DNA of 64,000 bases from Zygnema cylindricum (lineage: Eukaryota > Streptophyta > Zygnematophyceae > Zygnematales > Zygnemataceae). Under the pieces are notes generated by a model. That model was not told where the DNA came from, did no database searches, and was given only the letters and a program-made list of their open reading frames with translations. Of the stretch, positions 54,821-64,000 are shown in pieces. The position numbers and the translations under genes were made by a program. Within the stretch, counting starts at the first letter, position 1. Each line of letters begins with the position of its first letter. Where the stretch lies: contig JBBHKE010002887.1 in the NCBI GenBank assembly GCA_037447655.1, positions 248,001-312,000 of the forward strand. Reading direction: 5' to 3'.

Positions 54821-55289
54821 CAACAAAGGAGCGAATCGCCGCAACAAAGGAGCGAATCGCAGTGTCGCAACCATCGGAATCATCTTGGGGACGCGGCAAA
54901 GGACCGCAGCGGCGATGTTACCACACCGCAGTGCTGTAGCAGCGCAGCCACCGCTGCGCAATATGGTTACGATGACGTCAGAGGATCGCAGCACCACCGC
55001 TGCGCTGAGAGGAAAGCGCAACAGCGCAATTGTGTTTCACTATGTGGGTAACGACGAACCCTCGCTTTTGCCGCAGCAGCGCAGTTTTATAAATGATGGA
55101 CGCTGCGATACCCTCGCACACTGGGAGGCTTCGCAAAGTCCAAAAGTGAAACCCTCAACCCCCGTGAATAAAGCCGCCATCCATCCTCAAGACCAACCTA
55201 GTCTCGGCAGCTTAGAAATTGATTCTCTCCGCACAATTAGTTTACCTTCGCTTCTGGAATTACTGGAATTGTCTGGTTTAGCAGTGTCT
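54815..55289 (+). repeat. repeat-rich linker between chromodomain and ORF3 of G
   Basis: A 21-base unit containing CGCAACAAAGGAGCGAAT is tandemly duplicated at about 54818-54858. Further on, CAGCGCAG and CCGCTGCGC motifs like those of the G LTR recur up to about 55110. The pol frame stays open through here, so it may encode a basic linker (NKGANRRNKGANRS). Confidence 0.6.
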
Positions 55290-56564
55290 ATGGCGTCGTC
55301 GTCCTCTCCACCACCGAAAAGGAGGAGACTAGTACAGGTAGGAAAAGGAGATCCGAACCGTCCGGAGAGATTGTTAAGGGCGGCGGAGGCCATGGTGGAA
55401 GCAAGCAGGCGAAGAGAAGTAGAAGTGGAGCCGGAACATGAGGAAAGTGCCAGTAGCGAGGCAAGACCAACAGAGACCAGTGGAGGGGAGGGGTCACAAA
55501 ACTCACAGGACCCTAAATACACTCCAACCCGGGAAGGTGATCAGGAATTTAAAGAAGATCATGAGCTATCGGAGGCGGAGGAACCGGAACGAGAACGAAC
55601 GCCTCCGCCAATTGAAGAGCGCGCCTCAGATCTAGAGGTGATGCGAGACCTAAAAAAGGAAAGTACCGCGGACGAGTAGTCGTCTGAAAGCACGGAAAAG
55701 AAGGCAGATGCACAATACCCCAGTGGGGACGATGAGTTCCTCCTGCGAGGGAAACTGAAGAGATCCGGAGGAGGAAAGTGAACAGGGAGAGGAAATTCCG
55801 GACTACCTCTTCCGACTATCGGTCGACACCCAACATCCGGACCTCGCCTTCAGCTTCGCCAAAAGGTTTTATTGGAACCGCTCGGAGTGGCCCGGGGAAT
55901 GGCGTATAGAGAAGCCTGGAGATCCTATCCGTATTCCTGCGGACCTTCCGTCACACCCAGTGTGGAATTTCATGCGGACAAAAGACATGGGAAATAATCA
56001 TAAGGGTTATATGTTGCTAAACCCTCACGCCTTATCGTTCATGGAAGTGGTAGAGGACAACTATAGGTACAGGATTGAAGTTTCCGGGTTACTCTGTCTT
56101 TATCACCCGTGGGATGTCCTCCTCCACGACATCATCTCTATAGCGGAGGTCACCCCTGAGGTGCGGGTACTCAAGCTGGCTCGAAAGAATGCTCTACTGC
56201 GGGCCCGAGCTGCAAGGAAACACCTGTCCTTTAAATTACGGAAGGTACCTCGGTGAAAACCGGCGGACGAAGAAGCGGAGGAAGTTTCCCCAGTGGCTGA
56301 ACCTGAGAATCCTGGATTCCGGCACCCGAGGAGCGTGCACTGGCGGACGTTCCGCCGCGACCCGAAGTACCCGAGGTTGAGGAAGGGGAAGATGAGGTTC
56401 GGGAACGAATCACTCGGAGGCGGTTGGCAGCTGCAGATTGTCACATCGCGTTACTGGAGACAAGATGTGAACAGCTCCAAAATAAACTCGACGCCCTTCG
56501 CCAAGAGTTCGAAGAGTATCGCGAGGAAATATATGACATACTCCGGCAACTGCAGTTTCCCTGA
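55290..56564 (+). pseudogene. chromovirus G third ORF: basic N-terminus, novel domain, coiled coil
   Basis: From ATG 55290 the frame reads MASSSSPPPKRRRLVQ, with a PPPKRRRL nuclear-localisation-like cluster, then a long Glu/Ser/Pro-rich acidic stretch to TAG 55677. After a frame change near 55785, a folded-looking region follows (IPDYLFRLSVDTQHPDLAFSF, ...FYWNRSEWPGEW, ...HPVWNFMRTKDMGNN, ...LCLYHPWDVLLHDIISIAEV) to 56256. After a second frame change, a heptad-rich end (LAAADCHIALLETRCEQLQ, LDALRQEFEEYREEIYDILRQLQ) stops at TGA 56562-56564. It sits where some plant retroelements keep an env-like or accessory ORF. I see no signal peptide or membrane segment, so it is not a classical envelope. 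A relative of its last part is at 57176-57604. Confidence 0.65.
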
Positions 56565-56609
56565 GTCAATCAAAGTTCAATGGGACGCTGAATACTTAGT
56601 GGGAGGCAC

Positions 56610-57107
56610 TGTAACAGGGTTACAGAATTGGGTACTTAGTGGCTAGGGCTAGGCTGCTATAGTTGCGATTTCAGAGCAGCGCAGTTGCGATTCCAGAGCA
56701 GCGCAGCTGCGATTCTAGACCAGCGCAGCATAGGGGCATAGCAACTTAGCGGCGTAACAACTTAGTAGCGCAGCAGCGCAGCATAGCAACGCCGCAGAAT
56801 GTAGATTGAGCTGTATAGTTCTAGAAGGAAGTTTTGGATAGATCTCGGTTCATCGTGAAGGTCCACGTGTACTGCTGTATAGTACTAAGTTGACTAGCAG
56901 TTAGTTAGTTTAAATAGTCGAGTAAGACCTAGTGAATGACACCTCAACTAGACCTACACAGCCAGCGCAACCTTGTACTCTCTTTCAAGAAATAAAGCGC
57001 AACCTTGTCTGTGAGTTCAGTGTGCTCCTGCTGTTGCTATGGGAAGATCCTTGGTGTTTTCCGCTGTGCACTATGACGGGTTGTGGTGTATTGTTGCCTC
57101 TTTTACA
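56610..57107 (+). repeat. 3' LTR of chromovirus G, with preceding polypurine tract
   Basis: 498 bases, TGTAACAGGG...TTTTACA. A short purine run (GTGGGAGG) at about 56600-56607 precedes it and is the likely plus-strand primer. The same run is kept in gypsy F at 57171-57185 on the other strand. Confidence 0.92.
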
Positions 57108-57175
57108 GTTATCCTAGAGGCTTCTTGGAAGCCGTCCACTCTGAGGACTTATGGAGGTCTCAGAGTTTCACCTCC

Positions 57176-57604
57176 CATTAAGGTTTCAACGTCGCTCCGA
57201 ATACTACTTACTCAGGGAAACTGGAATTGACAGAGTATCTCGTAATTTCCTTGTTGGAACTCCTCGAATTCAGCACGCAAAGTGTCAAATTGGTTCTGGA
57301 GATCCTCACATCTCGCCTCGTAAAGCTAGATGCGGTGATCGGCCGCTGCTAGATGTCGTCGCGTAGTCCGCCACCGCAGGTTTTCATCTCCCTCCTCAGG
57401 TGCAATTTTCGGTGCATCTAATTGTGGCGGAGGGGTTTTGCGCGCAGGCTCATGAGGTTCTCGACTTTGGGGTGCTATGGGTGCTGCAATCGGGTGTGGT
57501 TTGCAATTCTGTGTCTCCCATTTGGACTGCAAAATTGAGGAAGCCTCTACGTAGTTTTTCACTAACCCACTTTCAACTAAAACGGCTGCTACCCAAGTAG
57601 GCAA
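57176..57604 (-). pseudogene. ORF3 remnant of gypsy F
   Basis: On the minus strand this is a Pro-rich stretch (57326-57604) followed by RRHLAAADHRI, then after a stop ARCEDLQNQFDTLRAEFEEFQ and a QFQFP end. It aligns by eye with the coiled-coil end of the G third ORF (RRRLAAADCHI, TRCEQLQNKLDALRQEFEEY, QLQFP). A purine run (AATGGGAGG) then leads to the point where copia C is inserted. F is therefore a minus-strand gypsy element split by C. Confidence 0.75.
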
Positions 57605-58504
57605 ATAGACAATCTGACTGCACCCCTATGCAGTTTGGACTCCTCGAGTCCACAGCAAAAATAATCACTGAAAAAAGCCCAACCAAGCGATTAGTTATCA
57701 AGTGGCAAAGATGCCAATATTTATTCAAGCTTGTTCGGAGAGAGGCGGCTACCTCTTCAATCCTCTAATTCCTAAACCCCTCTGAGAACCCCTATCTACT
57801 AATGTACAAACCAATCTGAAGACTGTTCTGTACAGAAAGGTAGTAGGGCCGATGTACTTTCTGTACAGCATGTGTACGACAAGGCTATAGAGTGGACGTC
57901 TGTCTCCTTCACACTTGTCTTCACGCTCCTAGGGATTCTCGCTTCTCAATGTTATCTTGACACGTGTTGACCGATCATGTCACGTCCGAAAACCGCCAAG
58001 GCGGTCAATTCGAGATCCTGGCGATGATGAGGGCCGTCTGATCCAAACCGACTTTTAATGCTAGCCGTTCAAAATAACAAATGTCCGGTACATTTGTTTC
58101 GTGCGTACTAAAAACTCAACTAGTTTTTATGTCCTCAATTTGTTATTCCGTTAATCGAATTAATGATCTAGCTAGTGTTTAAATAGCTATCAAACCCTAT
58201 ATATCCTAACGAACTACTACGACAGACCGGTAAGAGCTGACGGCTACGCCTTGCTCTCTTGGTCAGAGGTTGGAGTCCTACAGGACTCAACCTTTTTGTT
58301 GAGAGTGACTTAGGTCACTCTTTAGCCCTGCTAAAAAAGCTGAGGCAGCCATGGCTCCACCGCCCTCTCTCTCCTTCAGTGACTACAACAAGTATGGGGG
58401 CTAGAGAGAGAAGATGGAGGCAGGCAACCTACGCTTTTTCTTTTAGCTTATTCTAATCAATTAAGACCTAGAAAATATCTCCCCTAAATCTAGTGATTTC
58501 AACA
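57605..58504 (-). repeat. copia-type LTR fragment H
   Basis: The LTR start TGTTGAAATCACTAGATTTA is at 58504 on the minus strand, shared with 42658. Within it are the ATGGCTGCC block, the tRNA-like module (plus strand, about 58220-58300), a GACACGTG block near 57958 and the CCCTCTGAG/TGTAC blocks of the copia family. Its inner end near 57605 is approximate and no gag is attached. Confidence 0.65.
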
Positions 58505-58673
58505 TGGTTTTTTTTCGTCCATCGACTCCCACCTAAGCACTTTCCGTAACATGAAGAAGATGTGATTCATGGCTGCTCGGGCTCGTTGCAGTACGTTCTT
58601 TCAGGCTTGCTTGAGTGCTCGCACCTCTAGTGTAACCTCTACTTGAGCGCTAATATCGTGAAGACATACATCC

Positions 58674-59483
58674 TGTAGAAATTAATGGTTATTTTTAGTA
58701 TTTTCTAAGTCTAAAATGAAAAGAGAAGCCTAGGCAATCTGCTTCTAACTCCTCTCTTCAGCTCCCACACTTGTCGTAGTCACTAAAAGTTGAAGAGGAA
58801 GCTAGAGTCATGGCTGCCTATGCTGCTTAAGAGATAGAGAGAGAGGTGGTAGATTTTGGTAGATTTACCAAAATTTACTTGACGGACCCAAGATTTGATC
58901 CCGGTAACTGCCGTCCATCAAGGATGAAATAGACGGTAGCTTTATCTGATAGTCTAGGATCGGTGTTGAGAAAATAGGGTTTTACAAATATATATACTGT
59001 GAAGCGTGAACTAATTCATTTAATTGAAACTATAAACCTCGAGCATGGATATAAGCTTGTAAAGTATGGAGTACGGTATGGTTCCGAAACGGATACCGTG
59101 CATTTTATTAGGACAGCGAAACAAATATCGCGTAATGATATATGACGGCTACGATTAAAACCCGGTTTTGATCGGACGACCGAGAAGGATGCCGAGATCG
59201 CGGAATAAGATTTTGGCGGTTATCAGTCACCGCCACATCGATAGACAAGTGGCACGACCACATTGGATTACTGCATCTCTGGGGATTACACGAACGAATC
59301 TAGATATAACATGTGTCGATTGGTTGGCCATGTCGTACAATGGCCGTACAGAAAGTACACCAACACCTGTACCTTTTTGTATGACTTAGTATTTTGATTG
59401 GTGCCGTAGTTCAATAGATAGAGTTTTAGAGAGAGATACGACTTAGGAAAATTTGGTAGATAGGACCCTCTCTCCCATTGAGC
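58674..59483 (+). repeat. 5' LTR of copia E, left part
   Basis: Matches the C LTR from its first base. It includes the ATGGCTGCC block and an antisense tRNA-like module near 58880-58960. Copia D is inserted after ...CCCATTGAGC. Confidence 0.8.
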
Positions 59484-60515
59484 TGTAGAAATTAAAGGTT
59501 ATTTTAGAATTTTCTAGGTTTTGTAAAATGCAGAAAAAAAGCAGAGGCAGTCTGCCTCTAACTCCTTTCTTCTGCTCCCACACTTATCGCAGTCATTGAA
59601 AGTTGGAGAGAGAGATAGAGCCATGGCCGCCTATGCTATCCAGACAAGGACAGACATTTGTTTGGTAGTTTTACCAAAATAGAAATTGACGGACACGGGA
59701 TTTGAACCTGGTACAAACCGTTTGTCAGAGCCGCCGGTAGCCGGTTGCCTAAGCCAATTAGTCTATGATCAAGGTTATACGGTATAAGGTTTGATAATTA
59801 CATAAATACTTATGTAGGCTATTTCATTTAAGAGAATTTTTGGACATAGATATAGTTTGTGTTGTACGGCATACAGAACATGAGAAACAAATACTACGCA
59901 TTTTGTTTCTAAAGCGAAACAAATATCGCGCAAGTATTTATAAGGGCTATGATTGAAATCCGGTTTAATCTGACGGCCGCGAAGCATGCTGAGATCGCAA
60001 AATAGGTTTTTGGCGTTTTGCCGCCGACGTCACATCGATTGACACGTGGCACAACCATATTGGATTACGACATCTTTGAGTATTATACGAACGAATCCAA
60101 AAATGACATGTGTCGACTTGTTGGCCATGTCGTACAATGGTCGTAGAGAAAGTACACAGGCACCTCTAACTTTTTGTACGACATAGTATTATCATTGGTG
60201 TAGTACTTTAGTAGATAGAAATTTAGAGAGAGATATGACTTAGAAAAATTTGATAGATTAGACCGTCTCTCCCAGAGAGCTTCTATACAAAAGGTCAACT
60301 TTGACTATCTATAACTTACTGCTCGGGGAGCAAATTCAGAGATTCTTTTTAATATAGACTCAAGGGAGTCTTGCCTTCACAAAGGTGAAGGTGGTCGATA
60401 TTTTTGTATGCTAGGGTGACAATTATTCTTGCTGAAACACAAAGGGGTCAGGGTTATCTTAGAGGCTTCGTGTGAGTTGCCTACTCAGAGGACCCATGGA
60501 GGTCTCAAAGTTGCA
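59484..60515 (+). repeat. 5' LTR of copia D
   Basis: 1032 bases, TGTAGAAATTAAAGG...AAAGTTGCA, followed by AGTTATGGGCCCACC (60516-60530), the half tRNA-iMet-type primer site. It contains GGATTTGAACC (antisense B-box-like) near 59699 and GACACGTGGC near 60041. Confidence 0.85.
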
Positions 60516-62366
60516 AGTTATGGGCCCACCCTCTAGGGCGCCCATCTTCAATGGAATTGGTTTTATGGATCTCTTTAAGCATACAAAGTTAGTCAGAATT
60601 AGATTTGAGTTAGAAAATTCAGATGACTTTGAGCTTCCTAACTATCCAAGATTTCAAGAAGATGATGATCTTGCAGGTAGAGATCACATCGAGAAAGACC
60701 AAAATGTGAAACCCCTACTATTAACTCCAACCGAAGCGGAAGACGTGGTGGAAATCGATTTGGAATCAAGAAATAGAGAAGAAGTAGAAACTGTTCGGAA
60801 GAATCCAAGAGAGCCATCTATTCGGGCAACCGAGTTTGAGGGAGGTAGAATAAGTAGCAAAAGACTGCAAGAGAGGCAAGTTAACAATAAGGTAACCAAA
60901 CTGTATTACCCCGATGAACCTCAAACTTATAATAAGGCAATGACTTGTCCTAAGAGAAACCGGTGGAAGACAACCATTAATGAGGAGATGGCCTCAATTA
61001 GGGCGGCCGATGCATGGGAATTGATGGATTTTCCTCCTGAAAGGAAGCCAATTGGGTGTAAGTGGTTATTTAAACTGAAATTCAACCCGGATAACACCAT
61101 AGAGCGCTACAATGCTCGGTTAGTGGCAAAGGGATTAACCCAGAAAGAGGGAATTGACTACGAGGAGACTTTTGCTCCGGTCGTCAGGTTTCCTTCGATT
61201 CGGATAATTCTCAGTATGGCGGCAGCAGAAGACATCGAAGTGCATCAGATGGACATCAAGACGGCCTTTCTACATGGAGAGTTGGAAGAGGAAATTTTTA
61301 TGCGACAGCCCAAAAGATTTGTGGAGCAATGTGAGGAAAGTAAGGTTTGCCGATTGATCAAATCTTTGTATGGGCTGAAACAGGCGCCCCGACAATGGAA
61401 CAAAAAGCTCGATGAGTTTGTTATATGTTTGGGATATATTCGGATCAGCTCATATCAGTCTATTTATTTGTTTGAAGATGAGGAAAGAATTATCTTCATT
61501 GGAATTTATGTTGATGATTTGCTTGATTCAAGTAAATCTATGGATAAAATTAATAAGTTGAAAACAAATCTAAAAGGTAGATTCGAGATGAAGGATATGA
61601 AGAAGCAAGTTATATTTTGGGGATTCAAGTAGAGAGAGACAGAGATAGAAAAAAATAATATGATTAACTAAAAAGGAGGCCATTGGAAACATTTTAGAAA
61701 AATTCCAAATGGAAAAGGCTAATAGTTATACCACTTTATGGAATTAAAGAAGGGAAGTGAGAGGAGTGTGGAAGAGGGAGTTATAATCTTACATGATGAG
61801 GTAGGCCTGGAAGATAAAAGATTTATGCAGACCATCCCTTATAGACAAGTAGTGGGCAACCTAATATATTTCATAACTTGTACTCGTTTGGACATAACCG
61901 TAGCTGTAGGAGTACAAAGTAGGAGTCTGAATGCGCCCACTAAGAAAGATTGGGAGGCAGCTAAGAGAGTCCTTAGATTTCTCATAGGGAATAGGAATCT
62001 ATGGTTGCACTTGGGTGGGAACAATACTGACATCACCACTTGGAGTGATGCCAGCTATGGGGATGCTTCTATGAGGAGATGTACCTCTGGATATGTATTT
62101 TATGTGATGAAGCTTGCTCGTGGAGCACCAAGCAACAAAAGGATATTGCTCAGTCCACCATGGAGGCTAAATACATGGCTTCTTCCTTTGCTGTAAAAGA
62201 ATTAATGTGGGTCAAATCTTTGCTCGGTGAGCTTGGTCATCTTAAGAGTGGTGTCCAAAAAGTATTTTGTGATAATAAGGCTGCCATTGCCATTTCTGCG
62301 AATCCTAAACATCACTTTAAAGCCAAACACATGGACAGTAGACTTAGCTTTGTTAGGGAGAAGTAG
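60496..62366 (+). pseudogene. copia D gag-start/RT/RNase H fusion frame
   Basis: From ATG 60496 the frame reads MEVSKLQVMGPPSRAPIFNGIGFMD, then moves straight into LFKHTKLVRIRFELENSDDFELPNY, which in C lies upstream of RT. A long intact RT follows (ARLVAKGLTQKEGIDYEETFAPVVR, QMDIKTAFLHG, SLYGLKQAPRQW, active site YVDDLL) to a stop at 61630. RNase H continues at 61738-62196 (YRQVVGNLIYFITCTRLD, DASYGDASMRRCTSGY), and after a frame change near 62107 MEAKYMA, FCDNKAAIAI and HMDSRLSF reach 62366. With no integrase it could move only with help from another element. Confidence 0.85.
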
Positions 62367-62510
62367 AAAACAAGATAATCAATTTGGAGTATAAACCAAA
62401 TAGTGAAATGGTAACAGATTTGATGACCAAACCTGTGCCTTCACCTAAACTAATATTCTGCCGGAGGAGTGTGGTCTTAAATTAAAGAGTGACTAGAAAA
62501 TAAATGGAGG

Positions 62511-63544
62511 TGTGGAAATTAAAGGCTATTTTAGTATTTTCTAGGTTTTGTAAAATACAGAAAAGAAGCAGTGGCAGCCTGCCTCTAACTCCTATCTCAA
62601 GCTCCCACATTTGTCGCAGTCACTGAAAGTTAGAGAGGGAGATAGAGCCATGACCGCCTATGCTATATAGACGGGGACAGACATTAGTTTGGTAGATTTA
62701 CCAAAATAGTAATTGACGGACACGAGATTTCAACCTGGTACCTGCCAATCGTTAAAGCAACCGGTAGCTGGTTCCTTTAGCCAATTAGTCCAAGATGAAG
62801 GTTATTCTATATAGGGTTTGATAATTAAATAAATACTTACACGTAGGCTATTTCATTTAACGTGATTTTTGGACATAGATACAGTTTTTGTTGTACAGCG
62901 TACGAAACGTCCAAAACAGATATCGTGCACTTTGTTTCGAAGGCGAAACAAATATCGCGCAAGTATTTATGACGGCTACGATTGAAATCCAGTTTAATAC
63001 GACAGTCGCGAAGCATGCCGAGATCCCGGAATAGGTTTTCGGCGGTTTACGGTCAAGGTCACATCGATTGGCACGTGGCACAACCATATTGGAAAACGTC
63101 ATCTCCGGGGATTACAGGAACGAATCCAAAAATCACATGTGTCGACTTCTTAGCCATGTCGTACAACGGCCGTACAGAAAATACACCGCCACCTGTACCT
63201 TTCTATACGAAACAGTATTATGGTTGGGGTTATGCTTCAGTAGATAGAGTTTTAGAGAGAGATAGGACTTAGAAAAATTTGATAGATTTGACCCTCTCTC
63301 CCAGGGAGCTTCTTACAAAAGGTCAACTTTGACCCTCTAAAACTTAGTGCTCAGGGGAGCAAATTCAGAGATTCTTTTTGCTATAGACTGAGAGGAGTCT
63401 TCCCTTCATAGGGGTGAAGGTGGTCAAAGTTTTTGTCTATCACGGTGGCAGTTATACCTGCTGAAACACAAAGGGGTTAGTGATATCCTAGAGGCTTGGT
63501 GTGAGCTGCCTACTCTAAGGACCTATGGAAGTCTCAAAGTTATA
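62511..63544 (+). repeat. 3' LTR of copia D
   Basis: Starts TGTGGAAATTAAAGG after a short purine run (AAATAAATGGAGG) and ends ...CAAAGTTATA at 63544, where E sequence resumes. It matches the 5' LTR throughout, including GGCACGTGGCAC near 63070 and GGTCAACTTTGACC near 63320. Confidence 0.85.
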
Positions 63545-63771
63545 AGAGCCTGTGTACAAAAGGTCAACTTTGACCCTCTATAACGTACTCCTCAGAGAAT
63601 CTTTTTGCTATCGACTCTGGGGAGTATTTCCTTCACAGGGGTGAAGGTGGTTAGAGTTTTTGTCTTCCAGGTTGGCAGCTATTTTTGATGAAACACAAGG
63701 GGGTTAGGGTTATCCTAGAGGCTTCGTGTGAGCTACTTACTCTGAGGGCCAATGGAGGTCTCAGAGTTGTA
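63545..63771 (+). repeat. 5' LTR of copia E, right part
   Basis: Continues the E LTR after element D, with GGTCAACTTTGACCCTC at 63565 and the ...GGAGGTCTCAGAGTTGTA end. The flanks of D (TGAGC and AGAGC) are probably its 5-base target duplication with one mismatch. Confidence 0.8.
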
Positions 63772-64000
63772 TGTTATGGGCCCACCCTCTAGGGTGCCGA
63801 TCTATAATGAAACAGGCTTCATATACAGGGAAAGTATGATGACTGGAGATCTATGTGAGAAAAGGTTTTGGGGAATAGTGAGTGGATTGGTGAGGCGTCC
63901 ACCCCGTTTTGGCATCCCTCGAGGGTTTGGAGGAAGTAGATTCACCAGAGATGCATATCCATCTCCAATGGAGGAGACAAATGAAGGGTTTGTGGTGGAC
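63752..64000 (+). CDS. copia E gag, N-terminal part (incomplete at window edge)
   Basis: ATG 63752 lies in the LTR end, and the frame crosses the primer site (MEVSELYVMGPPSR) and stays open to 64000. The order FIYRESMMTGDLCEKRFWGIVSG matches copia C gag. This is the only copia gag in the window with no stop in the part visible, about 83 codons. Confidence 0.8.
   Translation, partial: MEVSELYVMGPPSRVPIYNETGFIYRESMMTGDLCEKRFWGIVSGLVRRPPRFGIPRGFGGSRFTRDAYPSPMEETNEGFVVD

Larger units (their letters stand above)
49767..57107 (+). mobile_element. Ty3/gypsy chromovirus G, full length with extra ORF
   Basis: 7341 bases, bounded by TGTAACA...TTTTACA LTRs and by a perfect 5-base target duplication GTTAT (49762-49766 and 57108-57112). 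Order: 5' LTR, primer site, gag, protease, RT, RNase H, integrase, chromodomain, a third ORF, polypurine tract, 3' LTR. Gag-pol stays in one reading frame for over 5 kb but is cut by in-frame TAG/TAA codons. It is the youngest insertion in this nest because it lies inside the 3' LTR of copia C. Confidence 0.95.
43443..57170 (+). mobile_element. Ty1/copia retrotransposon C, complete but decayed, carrying chromovirus G
   Basis: Both LTRs are present (43443-44497, and 48768-49766 continued at 57113-57170) and the internal order is gag, protease, integrase, RT, RNase H. Flanks CCTCT (43438-43442) and CCTCC (57171-57175) look like a 5-base target duplication with one change. The insertion sits at the junction of the polypurine tract and 3' LTR of gypsy F. 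Without G the element is about 6.4 kb. Several stops and frameshifts make it non-functional on its own. Confidence 0.9.
59484..63544 (+). mobile_element. Ty1/copia retrotransposon D, internally deleted
   Basis: LTRs at 59484-60515 and 62511-63544 flank a shortened interior. The first ~20 codons of gag are joined directly to the linker just upstream of RT, removing most of gag, all of protease and integrase (about 2.3 kb compared with C). It is inserted in the LTR of copia E. Confidence 0.88.
58674..64000 (+). mobile_element. Ty1/copia retrotransposon E, 5' LTR split by D, runs off the right edge
   Basis: The 5' LTR begins at 58674 (TGTAGAAATTAATGG), is interrupted at 59483 by element D and resumes at 63545 (AGAGCCTGTGTACAAAAGG), ending at 63771. 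A primer site (TGTTATGGGCCCACC) and an open gag frame follow to the end of the window. Confidence 0.85.

Noticed and set aside
50319-55679. Alternative genetic code with TAA/TAG read as glutamine
   Set aside because: The in-frame stops of G and C would fit, but the four host genes (over 1,700 codons) contain no internal TAA/TAG, CPN60 ends in TAG directly after its Gly/Met tail, and D has CAG where C has TAG. Decay of the transposons explains it better.

Overview
The window looks like nuclear DNA of a land plant or close streptophyte relative. The evidence is split genes with GT-AG introns, plant-type nuclear genes (a mitochondrial chaperonin, the SWR1-complex subunit SWC2, a plant-specific uncharacterised protein) and dense Ty1/copia and Ty3/gypsy LTR retrotransposons. 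Several copia elements carry a primer-binding site that matches the anticodon arm of plant initiator tRNA-Met. I cannot name the species.

Layout. 1-8 kb: two decayed copia elements in minus orientation (A inserted into B), then a small minisatellite. 8-13.4 kb: AT-rich DNA, a ~2 kb GA-rich purine tract and a composite repeat with MITE-like ends. 13.6-35.4 kb: a gene island of four split genes. (1) A conserved plant protein of unknown function, + strand. (2) SWC2/YL1, - strand. (3) A BORCS8/MEF2BNB-like protein with a long extra C-terminus, + strand, divergent from SWC2. (4) Mitochondrial-type CPN60, - strand, convergent with gene 3. 35.5-38.7 kb: an inverted, diverged copy of the left composite repeat followed by CT-rich tracts, so the island lies between two arms in opposite orientation. 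39-42 kb: a truncated second copia-A copy and a dead pogo/CENP-B-type DDE transposase. 42-58.5 kb: nested retrotransposons. Copia C (43443-57170) lies inside gypsy F, and chromovirus G (49767-57107) lies inside the 3' LTR of C. 58.7-64 kb: copia E, whose 5' LTR is split by the internally deleted copia D; E runs off the right edge.

The host genes span vesicle/lysosome positioning (BORC), H2A.Z deposition (SWR1) and mitochondrial protein folding; nothing suggests a shared pathway. The most unusual content is in the transposons: half-tRNA-type primer sites embedded in gag coding sequence, an extra coiled-coil ORF in two gypsy elements, antisense tRNA-like modules in the copia LTRs, and reading frames broken mostly by C-to-T-type stop codons.

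Limits. Exon borders were set by hand from GT/AG signals, phase and remembered family similarity. The 5' end of CPN60, the 3' end of SWC2 and several LTR borders are uncertain. Percent identities were not computed.
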